Shown in pieces: positions 8,057 to 15,122 of a DNA stretch of 64,000 nucleotides. Where the stretch lies: assembly GCA_018818065.1 (NCBI GenBank), contig JAHISV010000012.1, positions 62,001 through 126,000 on the forward strand. The letters run 5' to 3'. Each line of letters starts with the position of its first letter. Position 1 is the first letter of the stretch. The stretch comes from Bacteroidota bacterium. GTDB lineage: Bacteria > Bacteroidota > Ignavibacteria > Ignavibacteriales > Melioribacteraceae. The notes beneath the pieces were generated by a model. It made no database searches. It was not told the origin of the DNA and saw nothing but the letters and a program-made list of their open reading frames with translations. Both the position numbers and the translations under genes were made by a program.

Positions 8057-10672
8057 ATGAAAGGAAATGGTTCTCCACCAAAAATACTAGAACTACTTTT
8101 GGGTTTGCTCCAATTACCGCAAGAGAAACAGGATATGCTTGGCAATTACGAAGAGCTATATCGAGAGAAAGCAGAACAAAGCAGAATAAAGGCTGATCTT
8201 TGGTACCTACTACAAATCCTTACCACCATTCCGACTTTTTTTTACGATAATATTTTCTGGGGGGCAATAATGTTTTTAAGTTTTATTAAAATTTCACTTA
8301 GGCAGTTAAGTAAGAATAAACTCTACTCTCTTATCAATATTTCCAGTCTAGTTATAGGGATTACTGCTTTTTTGCTAATGGTTCTTTGGGTGAGAACCGA
8401 GCTAATTTATGACAGACACGTTGAAAACGGGGACAGCATTTACAGAATTCTAATAAATTCATCCGATGAAAGAAACCTGATGTTCCATGCTGGTATGATC
8501 GATTATATGAATGCACAGGATGACAACATTGACATTTGCGGTTACGGACAAAACACCTATCAGGCAATTACACACGAGGGTAAAAATACCAGCCTTAAAG
8601 ACGTATCCTATGCAAATCCAGAATTGCTCGAATATCTTGATGTGGATCTGGTTCAGGGTAATTCTGCTAGCGTGCTAGATAACCCATACAGTATTATTAT
8701 ATCCCAATCTGCCTCACAGGTTCTATTTGGCGGAAAAAATCCCATCGGCGAAAAACTTATAGTAAATAATAAATCAACGTTTACAATATCCGGTATATTT
8801 AAAGATATTCCAACTACCTCACATATCAAGTTTCAGTTACTTACGTCTTTTCAGACCTACAGGAAAATGTACCCGAGGCGTTTTGAAATTACAGGGATAT
8901 CCACAGTTAATTTTTACAGCCGGATTACAAAGGATAGTCAAAGAGCATCAATAAGCAATGCTTTTATTCAATGGTTCATCGATAACAAAACACTTGATAA
9001 AGAGTTTAACAAAGATCTCTATAAAATTGAGTTTCAACCACTTTACGATATTCATATGTATTCCTCTGATCTGGTTTGGGACAGAGCTGATAGAATTGAT
9101 TCCAATTACGTCTTAGGAGCTATTGTATCCGGGCTTTTGCTTCTGGTATTAGCATGTTTCAATTTTGTTAATCTGTCTACAGCAAAAAGCATTACCAGAG
9201 CCAAAGAATTTGGACTAAGGAAAGTAATTGGGTCTGATAATAAGCAGTTACTATGGCAGTTTATGAGCGAGAGCGCATTATTTATTATTGTCTCGTTCCT
9301 TTTATCTATAGTTCTGATTTTGCTTCTTCTCCCGGATTTTAATTCGCTAACCAGTAAACAATTTACTATCGCCTCGTTTTTTGAAAAAGACGTACTGATT
9401 CTTATCAGTGTAATAATAACTTTAATGATTGTCGTAATCTCGATAGCACCTATGATCAAGTTCAGAAATATGAGTCTCGTCGGAATGATTAAGGATAGAA
9501 CCTTCTCTATTGGTTCCAGAAATAAACCTAACAAGATCTTAACGAGTAAACAGCTTCTCGTGGTTACACAATTCGTAATTACTGTAGTGATCTGCTCCCT
9601 TTTCCAGGTAGTTAACAGTCAAATGGAATTTATGATGAATAAAAATCCGGGATATACAACTGACAACATAATCATCCTTGAAAATCCCTATGGTGACGGC
9701 ATGTTTGAGAGATACAGCACTTTTGCAGATATTGCTACTCAGATACCAGGTGTAATTTCAGTAGCATCCTCTAACAATGTACCCGGGGAGAATATCTGGA
9801 ACTACTGTAGTCCTCATGTAACTGGGCAATCTGAGGAAGAGAGTAAATCAGTCGGGCTCGTTTTTGTACAGCATAATTTCTTTGATATTCTCGAAAGTAA
9901 AATCAAGTCAGGAAGTTCGTTCCTACCTGTGAATAATGGCGAAGACTTAAATTCGGTAATACTCAATGAAAGCGCTGCAAAGCTTTTCGGAATAAATGAA
10001 GCAGGAAGTGCTAGTCTTACCGGAGTCGGGAGCATACCAGGTCCGCAAAATATAATTGGAATTGTTGAAGATCTTTATACCAAGTCATTGTATGAAGAGA
10101 TAACACCTACCATCTATATGCAACTAACATGGAGCGCAACCAACATAATGGTGAAAGTTAACAGCAGAAATCTGCATGGGACCATGGCGAACATTACAAA
10201 GGCATGGGAACAGGCTGTTCCTGATTGGCCTATCAGTTACCACTTTCTCGATGAGAATATTAATAAGCTCTTCGAGAAAGAAAGAACGATACTCAGTCTG
10301 CTAAAAATATTCTCCCTCATTGCAATTTTCATTAGTGCAATGGGAATATTTGGTCTGGTAAGTTTCACAGTTGTTAAGAAAACAAAGGAAATTGGAATTA
10401 GAAAAGTATTGGGCGCCTCTGTTGCTGGTATAATGGTAAATATAATGAAAGAATTTGTGTTACTGATTCTGGCAGCTAATATTATTGCTCTGCCATTGTC
10501 GTACTATTTTGCTACTTCCTGGTTGCAAAACTTTGCTTTTTCAATATCCATTAATCTGATTCTGTTCGGTATGGCGGGCATAATTGCCTTGATGATAACA
10601 CTAATTAGCGCCGGTATTAAAATAATGCATGCAGCTAACTTACCATCTGTGCAAGCAATAAAACATGAATGA
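8057..10672 (+). CDS. Orphan ABC-type (FtsX/MacB-like) permease with N-terminal permease prefix (pair 1)
   Basis: An 871-residue inner-membrane protein. Residues 1-70 are a soluble, amphipathic prefix of the kind fused to permeases next to PadR genes. Then follow two MacB-like halves: TM1 at about 90-112 (INISSLVIGITAFLLMVLW), a periplasmic MacB-PCD domain, three TMs at about 350-460 (FtsX core: NFVNLSTAKSITRAKEFGLRKVIGS), a second TM and periplasmic domain from about 500, and three last TMs from about 755 with KKTKEIGIRKVLGASVAGIM. The G-x-R-K-V-x-G motifs are the coupling segments that normally touch an ABC ATPase, but no ATPase gene is near. Substrate unknown. The duplicated architecture resembles the ADOP (duplicated orphan permease) group known from Acidobacteria. 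Confidence 0.88.
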   Translation: MKGNGSPPKILELLLGLLQLPQEKQDMLGNYEELYREKAEQSRIKADLWYLLQILTTIPTFFYDNIFWGAIMFLSFIKISLRQLSKNKLYSLINISSLVIGITAFLLMVLWVRTELIYDRHVENGDSIYRILINSSDERNLMFHAGMIDYMNAQDDNIDICGYGQNTYQAITHEGKNTSLKDVSYANPELLEYLDVDLVQGNSASVLDNPYSIIISQSASQVLFGGKNPIGEKLIVNNKSTFTISGIFKDIPTTSHIKFQLLTSFQTYRKMYPRRFEITGISTVNFYSRITKDSQRASISNAFIQWFIDNKTLDKEFNKDLYKIEFQPLYDIHMYSSDLVWDRADRIDSNYVLGAIVSGLLLLVLACFNFVNLSTAKSITRAKEFGLRKVIGSDNKQLLWQFMSESALFIIVSFLLSIVLILLLLPDFNSLTSKQFTIASFFEKDVLILISVIITLMIVVISIAPMIKFRNMSLVGMIKDRTFSIGSRNKPNKILTSKQLLVVTQFVITVVICSLFQVVNSQMEFMMNKNPGYTTDNIIILENPYGDGMFERYSTFADIATQIPGVISVASSNNVPGENIWNYCSPHVTGQSEEESKSVGLVFVQHNFFDILESKIKSGSSFLPVNNGEDLNSVILNESAAKLFGINEAGSASLTGVGSIPGPQNIIGIVEDLYTKSLYEEITPTIYMQLTWSATNIMVKVNSRNLHGTMANITKAWEQAVPDWPISYHFLDENINKLFEKERTILSLLKIFSLIAIFISAMGIFGLVSFTVVKKTKEIGIRKVLGASVAGIMVNIMKEFVLLILAANIIALPLSYYFATSWLQNFAFSISINLILFGMAGIIALMITLISAGIKIMHAANLPSVQAIKHE

Positions 10673-10694
10673 CAAAAAATAATCTAAATGGCAA

Positions 10695-10722
10695 AAAATA
10701 GGGGGAAGAAAAAACTTCCCCC
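10695..10722 (-). terminator. Rho-independent terminator of the OmpA-like gene
   Basis: Perfect 8-bp stem GGGGGAAG / CTTCCCCC (10701-10708 with 10715-10722) and a 6-nt loop. On the minus strand the stem is followed by TATTTTTTG. It sits 8 bases beyond the stop of the OmpA-like gene and also separates it from the convergent permease gene. Confidence 0.85.
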
Positions 10723-10729
10723 ATAAGAA

Positions 10730-11404
10730 TTAATTAATTTTCCCTTTTTCAGCGGCAGCTTTAAGATCGTCATTTGCAAAAATCGCAATTTCAACTCTCC
10801 TGTTTTGTCGTCTGCCTTCTTCAGTATCATTGGTTGCAACCGGTTCTTTTTCACCTAATCCTTGCATTGAAAAACGAGCTGACGAAACAGCCTGAGCTAC
10901 TGTGTAATCAACAACTGATTTAGCACGTTGTTCAGATAGAGTCTGATTATGCTCCTCTGTGCCTTTGCTATCGGTATGTCCTGTAACAAGTATTGCTGTA
11001 TCTTCATACTTGTTAAGGATTTTTGAAAGTTTTGCAATATTTGTTTTAGCCTCAGCTTCTAAAGTAGACGAATTAGTTTTAAATAATATTCCGGAATCGA
11101 AAGTAATTTTAATACCTTCACCAACTCTCTCAACTGTTGCGCCTTCAATATCATTCTGAATTTCCTGAGCCTGTTCATCCATATAATTACCAATAAAGTA
11201 TCCGGCAGTTCCACCAACAGCAGCGCCTATAATTGCGCCTAAAGTAGTATTTCCTGCCTGCTTTCCAATTACTCCACCAAGTATGCCACCTGCAGCAGTA
11301 CCAATTGCTGTCCCCTTAAGAGTATTACTGGCTCCGCAACCGTAAAACCCAAAGGAAAATGTTAAAGTTAAAATCAAAAGAATTGCACTGAATCTTTTCA
11401 TCAA
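10730..11404 (-). CDS. OmpA-family lipoprotein with glycine zipper
   Basis: A 224-residue envelope protein. It has a signal sequence with a lipobox-like FYGC ending at Cys23. A glycine-zipper hydrophobic segment follows (residues 29-75, GTAIGTAAGGILGGVIG and AIIGAAVGGTAGYFIG). A C-terminal OmpA domain spans about 98-210, with VTGHTDSKGTEEHNQTLSEQRAKSVVDY and the D/R residues (HTDSKG, RRQNRRVEI) that bind meso-diaminopimelate of peptidoglycan. This is the layout of YiaD-like outer-membrane lipoproteins that tether the outer membrane to the cell wall. The C-terminal 15 residues after the OmpA domain are Lys/Ala-rich. Monocistronic. Confidence 0.9.
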   Translation of the reverse strand: MMKRFSAILLILTLTFSFGFYGCGASNTLKGTAIGTAAGGILGGVIGKQAGNTTLGAIIGAAVGGTAGYFIGNYMDEQAQEIQNDIEGATVERVGEGIKITFDSGILFKTNSSTLEAEAKTNIAKLSKILNKYEDTAILVTGHTDSKGTEEHNQTLSEQRAKSVVDYTVAQAVSSARFSMQGLGEKEPVATNDTEEGRRQNRRVEIAIFANDDLKAAAEKGKIN

Positions 11405-11655
11405 AACACTCCTATAATTGTTTGTTGTTTGTATGAATTAGTTATCATCTTTCATATTGAATATGTCGATACTAATGGAATTGATAACAACTTTCTGTGA
11501 TATAAGTTTCACTAACATAATGAGAAAGTTGGAACTAATCATAATAACAAAACTTGCCCCGTTAAAAATTTCAAAAATATGTAACCTTAGCAAATAAATA
11601 TGTGTTACTAAAATAAACAACAAGCTGACTCAAAGATAATTTAAGAGAGAAATTG

Positions 11656-11829
11656 ATGAGTGAAAAAATAGAGACACTATGTAACCTAAAAAAATCAGCA
11701 GTTACAGAACGTTTTGAGGAAATAGTAAAAATGGTGAATAAGCCAAATTATATTTGTAAGAAATGCGCAAGAGTAGCAAACGAACAAATAATGGTATGTA
11801 AACCAAAAAAAATGCATAAAAACTTATAA
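11656..11829 (+). CDS. Small CxxC protein, 57 residues, function unknown
   Basis: A short frame that is easily missed. It starts at ATG 11656 after a purine-rich stretch (AGAGAG) and ends with TAA at 11827-11829. The N-terminal half is helical and charged. The C-terminal half reads YICKKCARVANEQIMVC followed by KPKK, that is CxxC-ARVA plus a third Cys ten residues on, like a compact zinc-ribbon or knuckle with a basic tail. I do not recognise a named family. The composition looks coding (balanced, with Cys pairs) rather than random. It lies 99 bases upstream of the hemerythrin gene on the same strand. Confidence 0.6.
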   Translation: MSEKIETLCNLKKSAVTERFEEIVKMVNKPNYICKKCARVANEQIMVCKPKKMHKNL

Positions 11830-11928
11830 TATAGATTGTCCTCTTCTCGAATATTTCAAATGAAATATCTAGTCTAAATGGTTTAGTTATTTTGTGTTTT
11901 TATCAAGTACATTGGGGCGTAGGGTAAA

Positions 11929-12321
11929 ATGAATATCACATTAGAGTGGAAAGAAAATTATAATACGGGCATTGAAGAAGTCGATTTTCAGCATAAATAT
12001 TTTCTGAAACTTATCAAGAGATTTGCTCAATTAACAGAGGGAGAACCGGATGACGAATATGTTAAAAGGCTGCTTCTAGAAATAGTTTTATATGCAGAAT
12101 TTCATTTTTGCAGTGAAGAAAACATGATGATCAGAGCCGATTATCCTTCAGTTAAACAGCACCAGAAGCTTCACAATGAACTTGTGCAGCAACTTAATGA
12201 TGAAATCTCTTCTTTCAAAAACGATAAGGAAAGTATTATTCACCTTATTGCCTTTTTAGCAAATTGGTTTATGCACCATACAGTCGAAGAGGATATTAAG
12301 TTTGCAAATCACCTAAGTTAA
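11929..12321 (+). CDS. Bacteriohemerythrin
   Basis: A 130-residue single-domain hemerythrin, an O2-binding four-helix bundle with a non-heme di-iron site. All seven iron ligands can be placed: His22 (EVDFQHKYF), His59 and Glu63 (EFHFCSEEN), His78 and His82 (HQKLH), and His117 and Asp122 (HHTVEED). The N-terminal W-x-x-x-Y-x-x-G-I-x-x-x-D signature is present. Cytoplasmic, no signal. Likely role: oxygen storage or delivery, or protection of oxygen-sensitive enzymes, fitting a microaerophilic or facultative lifestyle. Probably monocistronic. An AT-rich dyad TCAAAATA / TATTTTGA (12329-12352) lies just after the stop. Confidence 0.95.
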   Translation: MNITLEWKENYNTGIEEVDFQHKYFLKLIKRFAQLTEGEPDDEYVKRLLLEIVLYAEFHFCSEENMMIRADYPSVKQHQKLHNELVQQLNDEISSFKNDKESIIHLIAFLANWFMHHTVEEDIKFANHLS

Positions 12322-12454
12322 CCAGTCCTCAAAATAGTGGTTTATATTTTGAATAGAATATCAAAACACCCCGATGGAAAAGTTATTTCTAGTACTAAAT
12401 AAAATTGCTTTACTATGAAGTAGTGAAACCATAGGTCGTAACTTAATTAACCAA

Positions 12455-13321
12455 TTACTCAACACACCCAATCATATTTTTTATGAATGAGCAGCTCTCG
12501 CGGGTATAAAGCATGAACATAAGGGCTCGCTCCGGATATTTTTTCAGATCAATATATTTAACATTCGGTTTATAAGCCTCCATGGTACTGCTCGGGACAA
12601 TTGAGTATCCTATACCGCTTTCAACCAGGCGGACAATTGTATTTATTTGACTGGTTTCATGGGTTACATTTGGTGTGAAACCAGCTTTGTTACACATACT
12701 CACTATTGAGTCAATCATCCCCTTACCACATGTGCGTGCGAAGCTGATAAATTGGTCATCTGCAAGATCTTTCAATTCAATTTTCTTCTTGCTCGCTAAT
12801 TTATGAGTATGCGGTATAATAATCGAGAATGATTCCTCATAAATTTTTTGTGATATAAGATTATCGTGTAGTATCGGCATACGAACAAACCCAACATCAA
12901 GTTGGCCTGAAAGAAGAGCCTTCTTCTGATCCTCATTCCCGAGCTCAAACAATAGAGTTTTAATATTAGGATAGTTTTTATTCATCTTACTTAAAATGCG
13001 CGGCAGGATTGAGTGCATGGCGGCACCCACATAACCAATTTTTAGCTGTCCATTAATTCCGTTGCCTATTGATTTTACCTGTTCACGAATGTTGTCAACC
13101 TGATAAAACAAATTTCTCGCCTCGCCCTGAAGATAAGTCCCGGCTGGAGTCAGCTCAACACTTCTTTTTGTACGGTTGAAAAGTTTTACTCCCAAATCTT
13201 CCTCAAGTTCTTTAATTTGCCTGCTGAGTGGTGGTTGCGCTATAAAAAGTTTTTTAGCAGCTTTCCCAAAATGAAGTTCTTCGGATAATTTTAGAAAATA
13301 TTTTAGATGACGTAATTCCAT
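12455..13321 (-). CDS. LysR-family transcriptional regulator
   Basis: A 288-residue LTTR. The N-terminal winged helix-turn-helix is textbook: MELRHLKYFLKLSEELHFGKAAKKLFIAQPPLSRQIKELEEDLGVKLFNR with RSVELTPAG. A linker helix and a periplasmic-binding-protein-like effector domain follow (residues about 90-288, starting GQLKIGYVGAAMHSILP). It is divergently transcribed from the phzF operon, with 95 bases between the start codons. The arrangement is typical of a regulator controlling the divergent operon and itself. The effector is unknown; the domain resembles the CatM/BenM/aromatic group in general style only. Confidence 0.93.
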   Translation of the reverse strand: MELRHLKYFLKLSEELHFGKAAKKLFIAQPPLSRQIKELEEDLGVKLFNRTKRSVELTPAGTYLQGEARNLFYQVDNIREQVKSIGNGINGQLKIGYVGAAMHSILPRILSKMNKNYPNIKTLLFELGNEDQKKALLSGQLDVGFVRMPILHDNLISQKIYEESFSIIIPHTHKLASKKKIELKDLADDQFISFARTCGKGMIDSIVSMCNKAGFTPNVTHETSQINTIVRLVESGIGYSIVPSSTMEAYKPNVKYIDLKKYPERALMFMLYTRESCSFIKNMIGCVE

Positions 13322-13323
13322 GT

Positions 13324-13371
13324 AATACCTATTAAGTATTTTTATATGATAAAAATAATATTTCAGTATTA
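13324..13371. promoter_or_regulatory. Putative LysR binding sites between the LysR gene and phzF
   Basis: AATAC-N7-GTATT at 13324-13340 has the T-N11-A dyad form of LysR boxes and abuts the LysR start codon. A second dyad, TAATA-N6-TATTA, lies at 13356-13371. Two sites one to two helical turns apart in a divergent promoter are the usual layout for recruitment and activation sites. Confidence 0.55.
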
Positions 13372-13416
13372 CTAAATCAATTTCTATTTTCCCATTGTCT
13401 ATTTATTGGAGGATAT

Positions 13417-14199
13417 ATGAAGCATACAATTTACTTTGTTGACGCATTTGCTGAAAAAGCATTTGAGGGTAACCCGGCTGGCGTTTGTATACTTGACGAG
13501 CCTATGGACGAAACAATGATGCAAAATATTGCAGCAGAGAATAATTTATCAGAGACAGCATTCGTTGTAAAAAATGGCGAGAATTTTTCAATTAGATGGT
13601 TCACGCCAGCCATCGAGGTCGATCTCTGCGGTCACGCAACGCTTGCCTCAGGATACATTCTATTCAATGAATTGGTGTACGAAAAGGATACTATCGAAAT
13701 GAATTCGAAAAGCGGCATTTTGAAGGTTTCGAGACAGAATGATCGAATATCTCTTGATTTTCCCACACTCGAACTTACTCAAGTGGAGGTGAAAGAATTT
13801 CATTTACAGATGTTTGATAAAACTGCCCAGGAAGTATATGAGACTATTGATGATTACCTTTTTGTATTCGAATCAGAGGAAGATATAAGAAATATCAAAC
13901 CGGATTTCAGTCGCCTGCTTGATCTCGATTGCAGGGGTGTAATTGTAACTGCTCCAGGTGAAAAGGTTGATTTCGTATCGCGCTTCTTTGCGCCAGCTGT
14001 CGGCATTCCTGAAGATCCAGTTACAGGATCGGCACATACAAAACTTATTCCTTATTGGTCCAGACGACTCGGTAAGAAAGAATTAATCGCAAAACAAATT
14101 TCGAAACGAGGTGGTACATTGTACTGTAAAGATAAAGGTGATAGAGTTGATATTGCCGGGAAGGCTGTTTTGTATCTGAAAGGTGAAATTAACATTTAG
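13417..14199 (+). CDS. PhzF-family isomerase/epimerase-like protein
   Basis: A 260-residue protein of the PhzF/diaminopimelate-epimerase fold. The N-terminus DAFAEKAFEGNPAGVCIL and the catalytic Glu in AAENNLSETAFV (about residue 45) match the family. So do the second-lobe signatures DLCGHATLASGYILF and GIPEDPVTGSAHTKLIPYW. Most uncharacterised members are not phenazine enzymes and their substrates are unknown. A strong Shine-Dalgarno (GGAGGA) lies 3-8 nt before the ATG. First gene of a three-gene operon with an AhpD-like protein and a flavodoxin-like protein, under a divergent LysR regulator. Context suggests a small-molecule or quinone/electrophile response rather than antibiotic synthesis (inference). 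Confidence 0.9.
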   Translation: MKHTIYFVDAFAEKAFEGNPAGVCILDEPMDETMMQNIAAENNLSETAFVVKNGENFSIRWFTPAIEVDLCGHATLASGYILFNELVYEKDTIEMNSKSGILKVSRQNDRISLDFPTLELTQVEVKEFHLQMFDKTAQEVYETIDDYLFVFESEEDIRNIKPDFSRLLDLDCRGVIVTAPGEKVDFVSRFFAPAVGIPEDPVTGSAHTKLIPYWSRRLGKKELIAKQISKRGGTLYCKDKGDRVDIAGKAVLYLKGEINI

Positions 14200-14208
14200 A
14201 GGATTGCT

Positions 14209-14541
14209 ATGAATAGCGAGTTACTAAAAGACAGAAAAAAATTAATGACTTTAATGAAGAACTCTGACCCGTTTTTTGAGGAGTTTGGGGGACTTGATGA
14301 TAAAGCATTCTCCCAAGGAGCAATATCAAAAAAACACAAGGAACTGACCATGGTATCCATTTCCATTGTTCAGAAATGTGAAGAATGCATAATTTATCAT
14401 TTGGGAGAATGTCTTAATCACAATGCCACGAGAGAAGAAATACTGGACGCTGTTAAAATTGGTATGATGAGTAGCGGGTCAACTTCCTATCCATACGGAA
14501 GGCTTGCATTTTCTTTTCTTCATGATAACAAAATATTATAA
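14209..14541 (+). CDS. Carboxymuconolactone decarboxylase / AhpD-like protein
   Basis: A 110-residue all-helical protein of the CMD/AhpD family. The motif E-x-x-x-C-E-E-C-I-I-Y-H (about residues 57-64), a CxxCxxxH redox motif, is that of AhpD-like thiol peroxidase partners rather than of true carboxymuconolactone decarboxylases. The second family helix, ATREEILDAVKIGMMSSGSTSY, is in place. Starts 10 nt after phzF and ends 10 nt before the flavodoxin-like gene. Likely role: thiol/peroxide chemistry in the cytoplasm, possibly with the neighbouring flavoprotein. Confidence 0.88.
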   Translation: MNSELLKDRKKLMTLMKNSDPFFEEFGGLDDKAFSQGAISKKHKELTMVSISIVQKCEECIIYHLGECLNHNATREEILDAVKIGMMSSGSTSYPYGRLAFSFLHDNKIL

Positions 14542-14550
14542 GAGGTATTA

Positions 14551-15033
14551 ATGAAAGTACTTGTTGTATATCATTCTGTAACAGAAAATACAAGGATTTT
14601 AGCTGAATCAATTGCGGATGGAGTTAATATGGTCGAAGGCGTTGAGACAGAAATCAAGTCTGTTTCTGAAGTGAGAGATGATGATTTTTTATCGGCAGAT
14701 GGCATTATTGCCGGTTCGCCTGTTTATTTCGGTGGAATGAGTTGGCAATTGAAAAAGATGTTTGATAAACTAATTAATATCCGGCGAGACATGAAGAATA
14801 AAGTCGGAGCCGCGTTTTCAACTTCGGGACATCACACGGGTGGAAAAGAGACAACTATGATGGGAATTATTCAGGCAATGTTAATCTGTGGTATGATCGT
14901 TGTTGGAGATCCTTTTGAAAGCGGTGGACACTATGGTGTAGCGTGCTTGGGCGAACCAAGCGAAAAAGGTGCTGAAGATGGAAAGCTATTGGGGAAACGA
15001 GTAGCCGAATTGGTCAAAAAATTACATATCTGA
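14551..15033 (+). CDS. Flavodoxin-like NAD(P)H:quinone oxidoreductase (WrbA-like)
   Basis: A 160-residue flavodoxin-fold protein. The FMN phosphate loop is H-S-V-T-E-N-T-R (residues 8-15). GSPVYFGGMSWQLKKMFD around residues 55-72 and AFSTSGHHTGGKETTMMGI follow the WrbA/NAD(P)H-quinone oxidoreductase pattern. WrbA-type enzymes reduce quinones with two electrons and protect against quinone and oxidative stress. RBS AGAGG upstream. Last gene of the LysR-regulated operon, closed by a clear terminator. Confidence 0.88.
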   Translation: MKVLVVYHSVTENTRILAESIADGVNMVEGVETEIKSVSEVRDDDFLSADGIIAGSPVYFGGMSWQLKKMFDKLINIRRDMKNKVGAAFSTSGHHTGGKETTMMGIIQAMLICGMIVVGDPFESGGHYGVACLGEPSEKGAEDGKLLGKRVAELVKKLHI

Positions 15034-15095
15034 TATATTTCAATTAGATCTGATTGATGTATAGAGTAAACAATTTTGATAGTGTACTATTCCAA

Positions 15096-15122
15096 AGGGG
15101 GAATCACTACCCCCTATTTTTT
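15096..15122 (+). terminator. Rho-independent terminator of the phzF operon
   Basis: Stem AGGGGG / CCCCCT (15096-15101 with 15110-15115), 8-nt loop, followed by ATTTTTT. It reaches the stop codon of the convergent permease gene. Confidence 0.85.

Noticed and set aside
11438..11623. 61-codon hydrophobic frame on the minus strand
   Set aside because: AT-rich, biased to Ile/Leu/Phe as expected by chance, without a ribosome-binding site.
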